Shown here one piece after another: positions 54,700-64,000 of a stretch of 64,000 nucleotides of DNA (position 1 is the stretch's first letter; the number at the start of each line of letters is the position of its first letter). The stretch comes from Adiantum capillus-veneris. Taxonomy: Eukaryota > Streptophyta > Polypodiopsida > Polypodiales > Pteridaceae. A program made the position numbers and the translations under genes. Location of the stretch: the NCBI GenBank assembly GCA_014529385.2, contig CM043949.1, positions 144,045,242-144,109,241 on the forward strand, read 5' to 3'. The notes beneath the pieces were generated by a model. That model worked only from the letters and a program-made list of their open reading frames with translations, was not told the origin of the DNA and ran no database searches.

Positions 54700-54960
54700 A
54701 GAGGGGTTGTGCTAGGGGGTGGGTAGGGGCTAGAGGGAGGGAAGGGGGGATAGGGGCTAGAGATGGAGAAAAGTTGGGTAAGGGCAAGACATGGAGAGGG
54801 GGTGGGTAGGTGGATGGATAGGGCTAGAGGGAGGGAGGGGGGTGGGTAGGGGCGAGGAGGAGAGAGGTGGTGGTAGGGGTGCAGGCAAAGGTGGGTAGGG
54901 GCAAGGGAGAGAGGGGGAGTGAGTAGGGGAAAGGGCAAGAGGTGGGGTGGTAGGTATAGA
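54700..54960 (+). repeat. G-rich imperfect minisatellite
   Basis: Repeats of GGGTAGGGGCTAGAGGGAGG and related units over about 260 bases; many runs of three or more G on the plus strand. The long proline/serine/leucine minus-strand frame 55256-54357 runs through it and is read as an artefact. Confidence 0.85.
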
Positions 54961-55432
54961 AGGCTTGCTTGGGGGGACTTCAGAGTAATCCTATTTGCAG
55001 AAAAGGTCAAAAGCATACACCCACATCCATCATGTGACACAAGGAAGGAACCCAAAATTGCTTTTGGTAGCCTATGATTCACCAACAGAGAAACATCCCA
55101 TGATACAAGTGCAACCACATCAACAGTATTAGGACTCAAATTGGCTGAAAAAAATCTCCTATCACTAGCAAGAGTCTTCATCTGGCCACATCCAAAGCTC
55201 GACACAACTAGCCATTGGTCTAGTAGCACCGAGAGATCCCACATCCTTGCATCCAAAAGAATGGTTGGAGGTTGACAGAGTCGATCGAGCTGATTTCATT
55301 TACTAGGTCTTAAGAGGGCATTGCTGAAGATGTTTTTGTAGGTGAAGAGGTTTTCGCTTTTTGGAGTGTAGAGACATCATGAGCTTGAGCTGGTTTCTGA
55401 TCCATATTGAAATCCTTGGTCGGATAATCAGA

Positions 55433-56360
55433 CTAGGAGGAGGTTGAAGTTTGTGAGAACTCGTGCAAAGGAGATTTCTTTCCTCCTCTATGGTTTATAG
55501 GCTTACCAAGCCCAAAGGCTCGTAATGTAGCAGCTTTGGAGTCATCAATCTTGATGATCTCAACAAATGATTCTGGGCTAGGTGGTATGCTATAGTGAGC
55601 TACTATAAGGACATTGGATGATGGGGTATTCTTAGGAAAAGATTGAATAGAGACCCGATAACAAGGCATAAACTTTGTAGAGTTCAATTACTCATGCAAG
55701 TCCTCTTCTGGCCCGTCAGGTGGGGTAGGCTATTCCGGATCGAGGTTGGGCTCCACAGAGAAAGAACTATGTTGCACGACTGGATCCATCCCACCTTCAA
55801 GGTGAACGAGTTTCATTGGGGAGCCAGGAGTATGTATCTAATAGTGTCATTGCCCGATCATGTAGCGCTTTAGTATGCCGTAGCCATGGTCGACTGATGA
55901 GCAAAAAAAATCCTCCTCAACCTGGGGAAGATGAACCACAACAAAATCCAAGCTAAAGGTGAGTTCTTGTACATGCAGAGGCACCTTGTCCACTATGCCT
56001 AGTGGGTCGACTATCCTTGGGTCGGCCAAAGTAACTGTGAAGGGGGCGGGTTGGGTAGGTTTGTAGACCTAATGCCAACATGGTGAGCTCAGGCATCAGG
56101 TTGATGCCAAATCCATCATCCACTATCACTTCTAAGAATTACTGCCCCAAGATGGACACATTGAGACGAGGGCTTCTATAATTAGTGAGAGGAGTAGGGG
56201 GGTAGGATATATAGGACTCTGATGGTTGCACCGGAAGGTGCCCGCCACTAGGACCTGCTCCAAGGTAAAGTGATTGAATAACGGAAAGGGTGTCACTTTG
56301 AAAACCCGCATTGAGCCAAAGCATGTCATAAAGCAATACTTGTTGGAAGGTATTCTTCAA
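55433..56360 (-). pseudogene. Gypsy protease-region fragment
   Basis: Read on the minus strand: NVSILGQ, then FLEVIVDDGFGINLMPEL (about 56140-56085), matching the retropepsin pattern with D-D-G, MLALGLQTYPTRP, LADPRIVDPLGIVDKVPLHV, LTFSLDFVVVHLP (about 56030-55920), and GYGILKRYMIG or, in another frame, RPWLRHTKALHD. A downstream frame (55687-55433) has FVEIIKIDDSKAATLRAFGL. Frameshifts throughout. It is a Gypsy lineage different from E and F. Confidence 0.75.
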
Positions 56361-57600
56361 GATAGTCTCTGCTCTAAGCTTTTCCTTTCTATTAGTGTTT
56401 TCTATGGTACCTTGATCTGCTGTAGGTTAGCTACTCCTTCCAAGAAAGCCCCATCAATATCAAAAGGCAGAGATGAAGATCCTCTCTTGGAACGTGGGGA
56501 CCATTACCTAGTGGTTCCCGATTCACTAAAGGCCTCTGGATTCTGGACTAGATGGATAGTAGTCTACACGTCATTTTGATCATGTATCTAGTTTAAGTTA
56601 TTTCCCTACCCTTGAGAATTTACACTTGATGAGAATGCTTGGCATTAATTTATCTTATGCCTAGCTACCTTTTTATGCTAACAAATGATGTTATTCCAAA
56701 GATTACATTACAACGTCTTCTACATAAGGCTCCTCTAAAACTAGAACTTTAGATTTATACTAAAATGAATTTTGAGTCTATAGTTTCTCCTTTTCTGCTA
56801 TGGACCTTGAATGGCGAGGAGAGTCTTTGGTTGCATTTTTACTACTTATACCAATGCTTTGCATGAGATGACTAGCTTGTTGGTGATCTGGATTTAAATC
56901 ATGAGGATTACATGGGATTCAAAACATTTAAGATTCTATGGTGAGTTGCATAAGCAAATTCCAAGTTTCTTGATATGATTGGTCTTGGTTGATGTATTTT
57001 GGTATGATTCAATCATGATTTCATTAAATTTTTATAACAGACTGGTGGTGAAAAGGATTTAAAACAAAATAATATATTTCAAACCTATACTGTTTTGGAA
57101 TAGCCACAAATGTTGGGGTTGCCATCTAGTTGTGGCTGCACTTCCTATTTTAGTGACTAGTTTGGGAAAATGCATCCCTACATTTATTCACTTGTTACAA
57201 AAAGCTACTGGGTCTTTTGGCACAAGGATTGGGGAGAGCAAATCTTGAAAAGACAAGGAAATCTTGTCTTTTTCAGACTCTATAATCATAAAACCTTGCA
57301 AAAGTATGCTTCATTACTTTCTTAAGTCAAACAAATTAAGTTCTTTATCTCAAAATCTTTTGACAACATATAACTTTTGTAAAAAAAAATTATATCCAAG
57401 AAAAACTATTGTTTAGTGGTTCAAACAATTATATACAAGTATTGCCATTTGCTTCAGAAGGGGTGATGGCCTTTCGCTCGATGATTCACACTTGGCATAC
57501 TTTAAATACATTTCTTAACAAACTTTTTGACTTTTTCTAAGAAGTCACTGCAGCTTGCTAACTTTCAATTGTTTATAGTGATTAGCTTATACTGGGCATG
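56361..57600. other. Unassigned AT-rich DNA
   Basis: No coding or repeat family recognised; open frames are short. Confidence 0.5.
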
Positions 57601-57908
57601 ATGGAGTTGATGGTAATATTTTCTCGTGGATGATTACCATAAGTATTTACCTTGCATTTACCCCAATGGATGAATCGAGCTTATGCTATGCATAATGTTG
57701 CTGATGGTTATATTGTCTTGTGGTAATTACCTTGATTCTTTACTCCTCTTTTCAATGCTATGGGTGAAGTTATGCTTTTCCTTTTCTCCCTATCATGAAT
57801 CCTGCACTTTCCTCACTAGGATAATCTAGCGTATGCATGTTGGAGTTGAGGGTTACTTTGTGTATGGGTGATTATCATAAGTCTGGACCTGACACTTCCC
57901 TCAATGGA
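57575..57908. repeat. Degenerate tandem units abutting the second gap
   Basis: ATGATGGAGTTGATGGTAAT (57599), TGCTGATGGTTATATTGTC (57698) and CATGTTGGAGTTGAGGGTTA (57836) each open a unit that contains ATTACCATAAG- or ATTATCATAAG-like and CCCTCAATGGA- or CCCCAATGGA-like sequence. Confidence 0.6.
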
Positions 57909-58108
57909 NNNNNNNNNNNNNNNNNNNNNNNNNNNNNNNNNNNNNNNNNNNNNNNNNNNNNNNNNNNNNNNNNNNNNNNNNNNNNNNNNNNNNNNNNNNN
58001 NNNNNNNNNNNNNNNNNNNNNNNNNNNNNNNNNNNNNNNNNNNNNNNNNNNNNNNNNNNNNNNNNNNNNNNNNNNNNNNNNNNNNNNNNNNNNNNNNNNN
58101 NNNNNNNN
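57909..58108. other. Assembly gap, 200 N
   Basis: Exactly 200 N placed between degenerate tandem units and a 43-base C run. Confidence 1.

Positions 58109-58151
<43 letters not shown>
58109..58151 (+). repeat. Poly-C run, 43 bases
   Basis: Directly after the gap; the true length is unknown because the left side is missing. Confidence 0.95.
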
Positions 58152-58153
<2 letters not shown>

Positions 58154-58217
58154 ACACACTCTCTTCCCCCCCATGGTGGGCACCCGCCATAGAGCCCCCC
58201 TCTCTCTCCTATCCATG

Positions 58218-58258
58218 CCACCTCATCCCCTTCTCTCTCTTCTCTCTCTCTCTCTCTA

Positions 58259-58315
<57 letters not shown>

Positions 58316-58522
58316 TCTCAGCCTGAAGGCGCAGTGCAAGGAGCTGGAGCCCACTCTCCCTCCACACCACACACTCACTCACCCTCACCCTCTCACACCC
58401 TTATCCTCTCCCTCACTCGTGCTCTATTTCGGCTCCACCCTGCCCGCAATCCCTCTCTCTCTCCCGCTCCGCTTGTAGAAGGCGTAGCGTAGAGCTCTTC
58501 TCTCTCTCTCTCTCTCTCTCTC

Positions 58523-58581
<59 letters not shown>

Positions 58582-58606
58582 ACACACACACACACACACA
58601 CACACA
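58218..58606. repeat. (CT)n and (AC)n microsatellites
   Basis: CT tracts at about 58229-58312 and 58498-58577, then (AC)n at 58578-58606. The frames through them are artefacts. Confidence 0.92.
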
Positions 58607-59659
58607 CCACACCATCTCCCCCACCCCCATCTTCGCGTAGCTGCCGCTGGCCCATCAACACAAAAATATAAAAAACATTTATAATATATATATTATATAG
58701 ATAAACCCCCGTTCCCACCTCACGTTTGTGCACACATAAAAATACACACACACACTCACACATACGCACCCACACCTATATATACACACACACCCGTCCA
58801 CATGCACATACATACACAAACACACACGCATATACGCACATAAATACAAGGAAAAAACGAAGGATTCCACAACTACGAAGACAACGAAAAAGAAGGATGA
58901 CCGAAAGCACGCGCCTCCAACAATAAAAAAGAGAAATGCGCCTAAGGCATGCCCCGGCCGACCCCGAAAAGAAGTACGCTCGACATCGACACACCGGCAA
59001 CACACCATTCGCCAGCAACACACAACCACGACACCAATTTTAGTAATTTATAGGTTATTTTCATCATTTCTTCAGTTTTCACCCAAGCCATTGTAAAATC
59101 CCACTTTCTAAATTTCCTCTCTCTAGGTGATGGTCACAAAGGCCCACCTAGAGATTCTCATCTTTTAATAACCTCCCAAAACAAAGCAAGGGTCAACCAC
59201 ACCGGGCCCACCACTTGCTTTGTCTCCCCGATTAAGCTTACCGTAATCACACTAGGATTACCATAATCTAAGCAGCCAACACCTATAAATTGGCACTAAG
59301 AGGTCACTATCAGGGGGGGGGGGGGGGGGGGGGGACAGTCCATGAGAAGCCAGCACTTGGTAGAGTGTAGTGGGAAGAGTTGAAACTATCACCATCCTTG
59401 GGAGGGGCCTTGTGTGTTGGGTTTGCCTTGGGAATTGCACCATGTGAAGGGAACCACGTCCATCTCTCGACTCCAATGGTCGATGCACACACGTATACAC
59501 GCTCTTGGTAGGAAGCTTCACAACCATTGAGTCGTCTTAGAGAGCGCACCAAGTAGTTTGCACCATCTTTTCTCCCTACCTCTCTATCACCACGGCGTGC
59601 CATTTGTAAATACTGCAGAAATAATTCTCCCTCACACCCCCGAGGGTTTTCATCATTTG

Positions 59660-59747
<88 letters not shown>

Positions 59748-60246
59748 TGTAAGTTTGCGGTGTTCATATCATCGTGGTTTGCATCCTAGCCGCTTAAAGC
59801 TAGGTGGTGCCCCCTGTTCGCTTTACCGACAGGTTCGAGGTGCGCCATTCGGCCCCCGGAGTTTTAGAGGCCGTCGGGGTTCGGGGTTCGCTTTGCTCCC
59901 GTCAATAGATAGGAGCTAGACCAGCTAGTGGCTAATAGAATTTCATTTAATATGTTTCCGTTAACTTTTTGACTCAACATGTACAGATTACTTCAGGTAT
60001 AATCATTATAGTTGTACTTTGGTTTTTATGGAGTCCAGCCACTTGAGGGCGGAGGAGGTCGCTCAAAATTATGGCAATAACTGTCAGGGTTTCATATATA
60101 TAAAAGAAATTTGCAAGAGAGTGTAATTATTATAATGTAAAAAAATTATTTTTCTACTTTTATCAGGTTATACCAAGATATAGGATGACGCCTCAGATGA
60201 GTACTATAGTTGATCCGATCAAGAGAGCACATATCTCAAAAAAGCT
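58607..60246. other. Unassigned DNA with (AC)n, poly-G and (CT)n
   Basis: AC-rich 58740-58830; CTATAAAT at 59283; a 22-base G run at 59313-59334; (CT)n 59664-59744. 59760-59900 is GC-rich without a recognised feature. Part could be an LTR, but no partner repeat is seen. Confidence 0.55.
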
Positions 60247-60250
60247 TAAG

Positions 60251-61912
60251 ACTAGAATGGTAACCTAATAGGACATAAAAGTTTCCTTTCAGGGTTTTGG
60301 AAAAAAATTCCAAAACCATAGTAGATCCACTCATTTTGAAAAATTTGTTCACGAGCTTATAGTTCAAGAACTACTACATATGGAAAAAATGAGAAACTTG
60401 TAACTTTTCTCATCCCTTGGTCACTACAAGACTCCAATGTTGATGGACCAGTGCATTTTGCCCAAAATAGCAATTTTTTACAGTTGATTGCATATAAATA
60501 AGAGTGGAGATTTTTTTAGGACATGAGATAAAATGCCCCGTTCACTTCAATGAGTTGGTGATCAAAACATATGGTTGCTTTTACCTCACTAATTTTTTTT
60601 TTGGCAAAAAAATTAGGTACAAAAAAGTTGCATTTTTGCCATTCTACGGACATATTATCAAAGTTTCTATAGTCACGCTCAATACAGATACTATATACAT
60701 GTTTTCTTAGTTCCCTTTGGGCCTTTGGATTCAAAAGGAGCCATGGAGCATGTCAAAAGGATAATGGATCTCTTACTAAGTGGAACCTTGGGGGCAATGA
60801 TAAAGTGCTAAATACAGAACATGAAAAAACTGGGTTTAGCATTATGACCTCTAGAAACCCATAGAAACTACTCAATATCTCCAACTTTGTAGTCTATGAT
60901 TAGGTATGGTTACTACCTACAAAATACACACAATTGGCCTAAGAAACTAGCAATATTGAAAAAGTTATACTTGCTACTCTAAAATGTATCCCATTCTTTA
61001 GCAATAAAAAAGCTCAACTATCATCATATACTATGCTATATAGCATATTAGGTCCCCCAAAACTCAAGGAAGATTAGATTTATGTTATACATTACACTTA
61101 CACAATAAAAATTGAATTTGGATATCAAGAAAGCCAACAAAAAAATCATAAAAGTGCTAATTTTGCCCAAAAAACAGGATTATGCAATTCTTGTAAGTTG
61201 GTCATAACTTACAATTTTAACACTTAGCTCTCCGTACAAGCATCAAAACATTTTGAGAACTATGAATGCCTAACCTCTAGCCATCTAAACCTCACAAACA
61301 TGAAGTAAAGATTGGTATAGTTGCCAAAAATTGAAAAAAACTCAACTATCATCATATACTATGCTATATAGCATATTAGGTCCCCCAAAACTCAAGGAAG
61401 ATTAGCTTTATGTTATACATTACACTTACACAATGAAAATTGAATTTGGATATCAAGAAAGCCACCAAAAAAATCATAAAAGTGCTAATTTTGCCCAAAA
61501 AACAGGATTATGCAATTCTTGTAAGTTGGTCATAACTTTCAATTTTAACACTTAGCTCTCCCTACAAGCATCAAAACATTTTGAGAACTATGAATGCCTA
61601 ACCTCTAGCCATCTAAACCTCACAAACATGAAGTAAAGAGTGGTATAGTTGCCAAAAATTGAAAAAAAGCCAAAAACAGGACCCGTTTTTTCACATAGTT
61701 TAGGCTCAAAAATGTTGTGCAAGAGTAAGGTTAATGGTGAGATAGATACTCCAAAAAAAATTTCAAGTTTTTTTCAGCTCATAAGGCAACTTTGTGGATA
61801 TATAGCACCTAGAATTCATTTTCATACTCTTCAAATAATTCAAGCAAATTGGTCACTTAACAGGACACAAAAGTGTCCAAGGACATAAAAGTGTCCTGTT
61901 ACCATTCTAGTG
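60251..61912. mobile_element. Candidate DNA transposon with terminal inverted repeats (1662 bp)
   Basis: GACTAGAATGGTAAC at 60251 pairs with GTTACCATTCTAGTG at 61898-61912, 14 of 15 bases. TTAA lies directly outside each end (60247-60250 and 61913-61916). Subterminal AGGACATAAAAGT-like sequence occurs near both ends. The interior has no transposase and is largely two 328 bp tandem units. Non-autonomous by inference; the superfamily is open, because TTAA targets suit piggyBac-like elements while the CACTAG-like end recalls CACTA. Confidence 0.7.
61013..61668. repeat. Two tandem units of 328 bp
   Basis: CTCAACTATCATCATATACT begins at 61013 and 61341; the two units differ at only about six positions by eye. 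Confidence 0.95.
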
Positions 61913-61916
61913 TTAA

Positions 61917-62773
61917 ATTAAGGCAGCTAGGACTAAATATATAGCATCATTTGCAGCAAAGAATAGGGCATGGTCGAGGAAGAGAGCATACCTTAATCTA
62001 ACCTACAAGAATAAGGAGATAAATTATAAAGATACTTAAATGAAAATCATTGGCAGTTTGTAAACTGATGAAGCTCGTTATGAAGGTGTAACTGACTACC
62101 AAAGTCTTGCTAAAGTTCATTTTTTAATGATAAAGTGTATTTGCAAAGAAACGTTAAAACTTTGTGACATGGATAACAACTAGGATGCCCATACATCTCT
62201 TGCATACAGAGCAATACTAACATAATGTTATGTTGTTCTATGGGTGTAGGCGAGGGCTACTCTCTTTGGTTCAACTTTTTGGTTGCTTTACGATTTGGAG
62301 GATTAGATATTGGTTCGCAGTTTGTAAATGAATTTCTACTTTTTTGGATGGTTACTTGTACCAACCTGATCATATTCATTTATACAAAATCATGCTATCT
62401 AAAGTTTGTTTTGTATAATAAACCTAGTATTTGTATGGGTACCTTGGCCTTTGAACATATGTAGTGGGTAGTATATGTAGATAACTAAAACACACACCAT
62501 TGGCACTTAGATCCAGTCTTAAGACTGGGTCACGACCAAGCTCCCAGAATTGGGCTAGGATAGGTTGTTCTGTGAATACAATCAATGTGCTCTAGAGGGC
62601 TTAGCCTCACACGGTCATTGTCAACGTTTTCTGACTGGTTGAAGGTTGAGGTGGATACCAGAATACTATATTATACCGTTAGCACTATGGCTTATTCTAA
62701 GATTTTTCCTTTTACAATATTTCATTACAAATTTCTGAGACATTTCTAACTATGCCTCCTTTAGGCTATTTCC
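61917..62773. other. Unassigned DNA
   Basis: No gene or repeat recognised; a 79-codon frame at 62225-62464 has no known motif. Confidence 0.5.
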
Positions 62774-63193
62774 TTGTATCAGGGATTGGATTTGCCAATG
62801 GAGCCGCTCTCAAGGTCTTCACTGTTGGTTCTAAGATGCATTCAAGATGTGGAAGCATCTGCTCTCATCGTGGCCTCGTCTAGTAATCCTACTACCTCCC
62901 TTATTCACACAGTCTCATTTGACAAATGGGTCAAAACTTTGGCTGTTTTGGTCAAAAACAGTAAGGAGGGTGTTTCTGCTATTTTTGAAATTATTGCAAA
63001 TGTCCCAACTATCTCTAAAGCACATAAAGAGGACTTGGATAATTTATCATTTGATGGTGCTGAACTTGCTAATCTTCTCAGAAATCAATGTGGATTCAAC
63101 CCAAGTTTTGTCATGGCCCCGACAATTATGGTTCTCCCACCTACCAATAGTCTTTTCTATAGGGATGCAGCAGTTGTGGAAGCTATTAAATAA
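62774..63193 (+). CDS. Hypothetical protein, 139 codons, unknown
   Basis: Frame MYQGLDLPMEPLSRSSLLVL to the TAA at 63191. Amino-acid composition and the long run without stops look protein-like: helical segments with VKTLAVLVKNSKEGVSAI and LANLLRNQCGFNPSF. No start context or promoter was judged. Out-of-frame coding-like sequence continues at 63208-63420 (LLELVPKVSKIFPFLPIRQV), 63478-63663 (YYAKSVWNIYRPYLKCACRF) and near 63810-63930, so the gene probably extends to the window end with frameshifts. Family not recognised; a retroelement gag-like protein is one possibility. Confidence 0.5.
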   Translation: MYQGLDLPMEPLSRSSLLVLRCIQDVEASALIVASSSNPTTSLIHTVSFDKWVKTLAVLVKNSKEGVSAIFEIIANVPTISKAHKEDLDNLSFDGAELANLLRNQCGFNPSFVMAPTIMVLPPTNSLFYRDAAVVEAIK

Positions 63194-64000
63194 TTTCAGA
63201 AGGATTTATGTTCTCTAAGAAAAACTCGCTTTTGGAATTAGTTCCTAAAGTATCCAAAATCTTTCCTTTTTTACCGATACGACAAGTGGAGGTTGAATCC
63301 TTAGGGGTGGAGCACAAACTTTGGTTAGTCCCTAATAAGGGTTTTCTGGCTCCCATCTCAATAGAGACCTGGGTTTTTTGGCAAATCTACCTGTTGCCAC
63401 AATGGAGGACTCTTGACTAAAGATACTCAAAGGAGTACAATGCTTAGACAAAGGAGAGCTTTAAAGCTCCGTTCAACATGAATGTTTTGGATTCCAAGAA
63501 GTGTAGTTCTAATGTAGGGCTTTATGTGAGAACCAAAGGACTCATGGAATTCAGTAAAAACAATGCTGATTATTATGCAAAATCAGTATGGAATATTTAC
63601 AGACCTTATCTCAAGTGCGCTTGCAGATTTCTTGACCCTAAAGTGTCATGTAGCATCATATGATTTGACCATGCAGTTTGGTATGCCATCAACAATTTAG
63701 AATCAATATTCCCGGGTAAGCCTACATCCTTTCATCTTACTCTCATCTGTTCTTGGTTAGGTGGACAAGCCAAGGAGTTAGTTTTTACAAAAATTGCCTT
63801 CATACAATTTCGTAATTGACATGCTCAAAGAGCTCGGAGCAAATGAACTAGGAATCCTCCTTACTACTTATGGTTCTTACAAAGGGATAAAAACTATTTT
63901 GAGTTTGCTGAAGCTTAACTTTGAAGACGATGAATCCCCCTTTCAAAAAAGACCCAGCACATTACTAACTTTGAATTCAACGTTTACCTCTTTTCTTACC
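63194..64000 (+). pseudogene. Probable frameshifted continuation of the unknown protein
   Basis: Three coding-like blocks in different frames (63208-63420, 63478-63663 and about 63810-63935, LKELGANELGILLTTYGSY). The end lies beyond the window. Confidence 0.4.

Noticed and set aside
54357-55256. 299-codon minus-strand frame rich in Pro, Ser and Leu
   Set aside because: Long only because the G-rich minisatellite has no minus-strand stops; no domain and no conserved composition outside it.
57837-58478. Open frames across the second N gap with poly-Pro
   Set aside because: Artefact of the 200 N and the C run.
60421-60432. CACTACAAGACT as a second CACTA terminus
   Set aside because: It lies inside the TTAA-flanked element in direct, not inverted, orientation to 38209 and has no subterminal repeats.
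1-64000. CRISPR arrays, bacterial operons, rRNA genes
   Set aside because: No spaced direct repeats with unique spacers, no ribosome-binding-site gene arrays and no conserved rRNA segments were seen; the content is plant nuclear repeats.

Overview
The window reads as intergenic DNA from a large, repeat-rich land-plant nuclear genome. The evidence is Copia and Gypsy LTR retrotransposons, a CACTA/Tnp2 transposase with introns, a plant-style PPR-like remnant, a captured linker-histone fragment, very long TC/GT/poly-G tracts and two 200-N scaffold gaps. Lineage cannot be fixed from this sequence; a fern or another large-genome plant is a guess. No intact host gene was found. Almost every coding stretch is a broken transposable-element gene.

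Layout. 1-5020 is a near-perfect giant palindrome (2.5 kb arms, about 14 bp spacer) carrying a PPR-like remnant. 5869-8390 is Copia fragment A, without LTRs. 8392-17483 is one copy of a multi-kb repeat (R), split by a nearly complete Copia element B (10066-15505; 143 bp LTRs, 5 bp target duplication, tRNA-Met primer site). R runs into a CACTA transposase pseudogene (16822-20396). 21302-23127 is a small minus-strand LTR element whose interior holds a broken histone H1 sequence. 23250-23640 is an inverted, triplicated copy of the transposase tail. 23668-28907 is a plus-strand Gypsy element F. 29790-38208 is a second copy of R, split by a fold-back Gypsy chromovirus C (31754-36423) in which the 3' end plus LTR is present twice in opposite orientation. 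At 38209 the R copy is interrupted by a CACTA-type terminus.

39233-45035 (minus) is a gag-protease element E with four CCHC knuckles and a downstream frame rich in W-x-P-K motifs; no reverse transcriptase is seen. 45338-47222 (minus) is a Copia gag-protease fragment D with an LTR. 49770-52465 holds a spliced-looking gene remnant I do not recognise. 53160-53930 and 55433-56360 are Gypsy RT/RNase H and protease relics. 60251-61912 is a candidate DNA transposon with terminal inverted repeats, TTAA target duplication and two 328 bp tandem units. The rest is low-complexity or unassigned DNA.

The two R copies act as empty sites for one another, so the nested insertions can be ordered and bounded from this window alone. 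The most unusual items are the H1-bearing LTR element, the fold-back Gypsy, the four-knuckle gag-only element and the giant palindrome.
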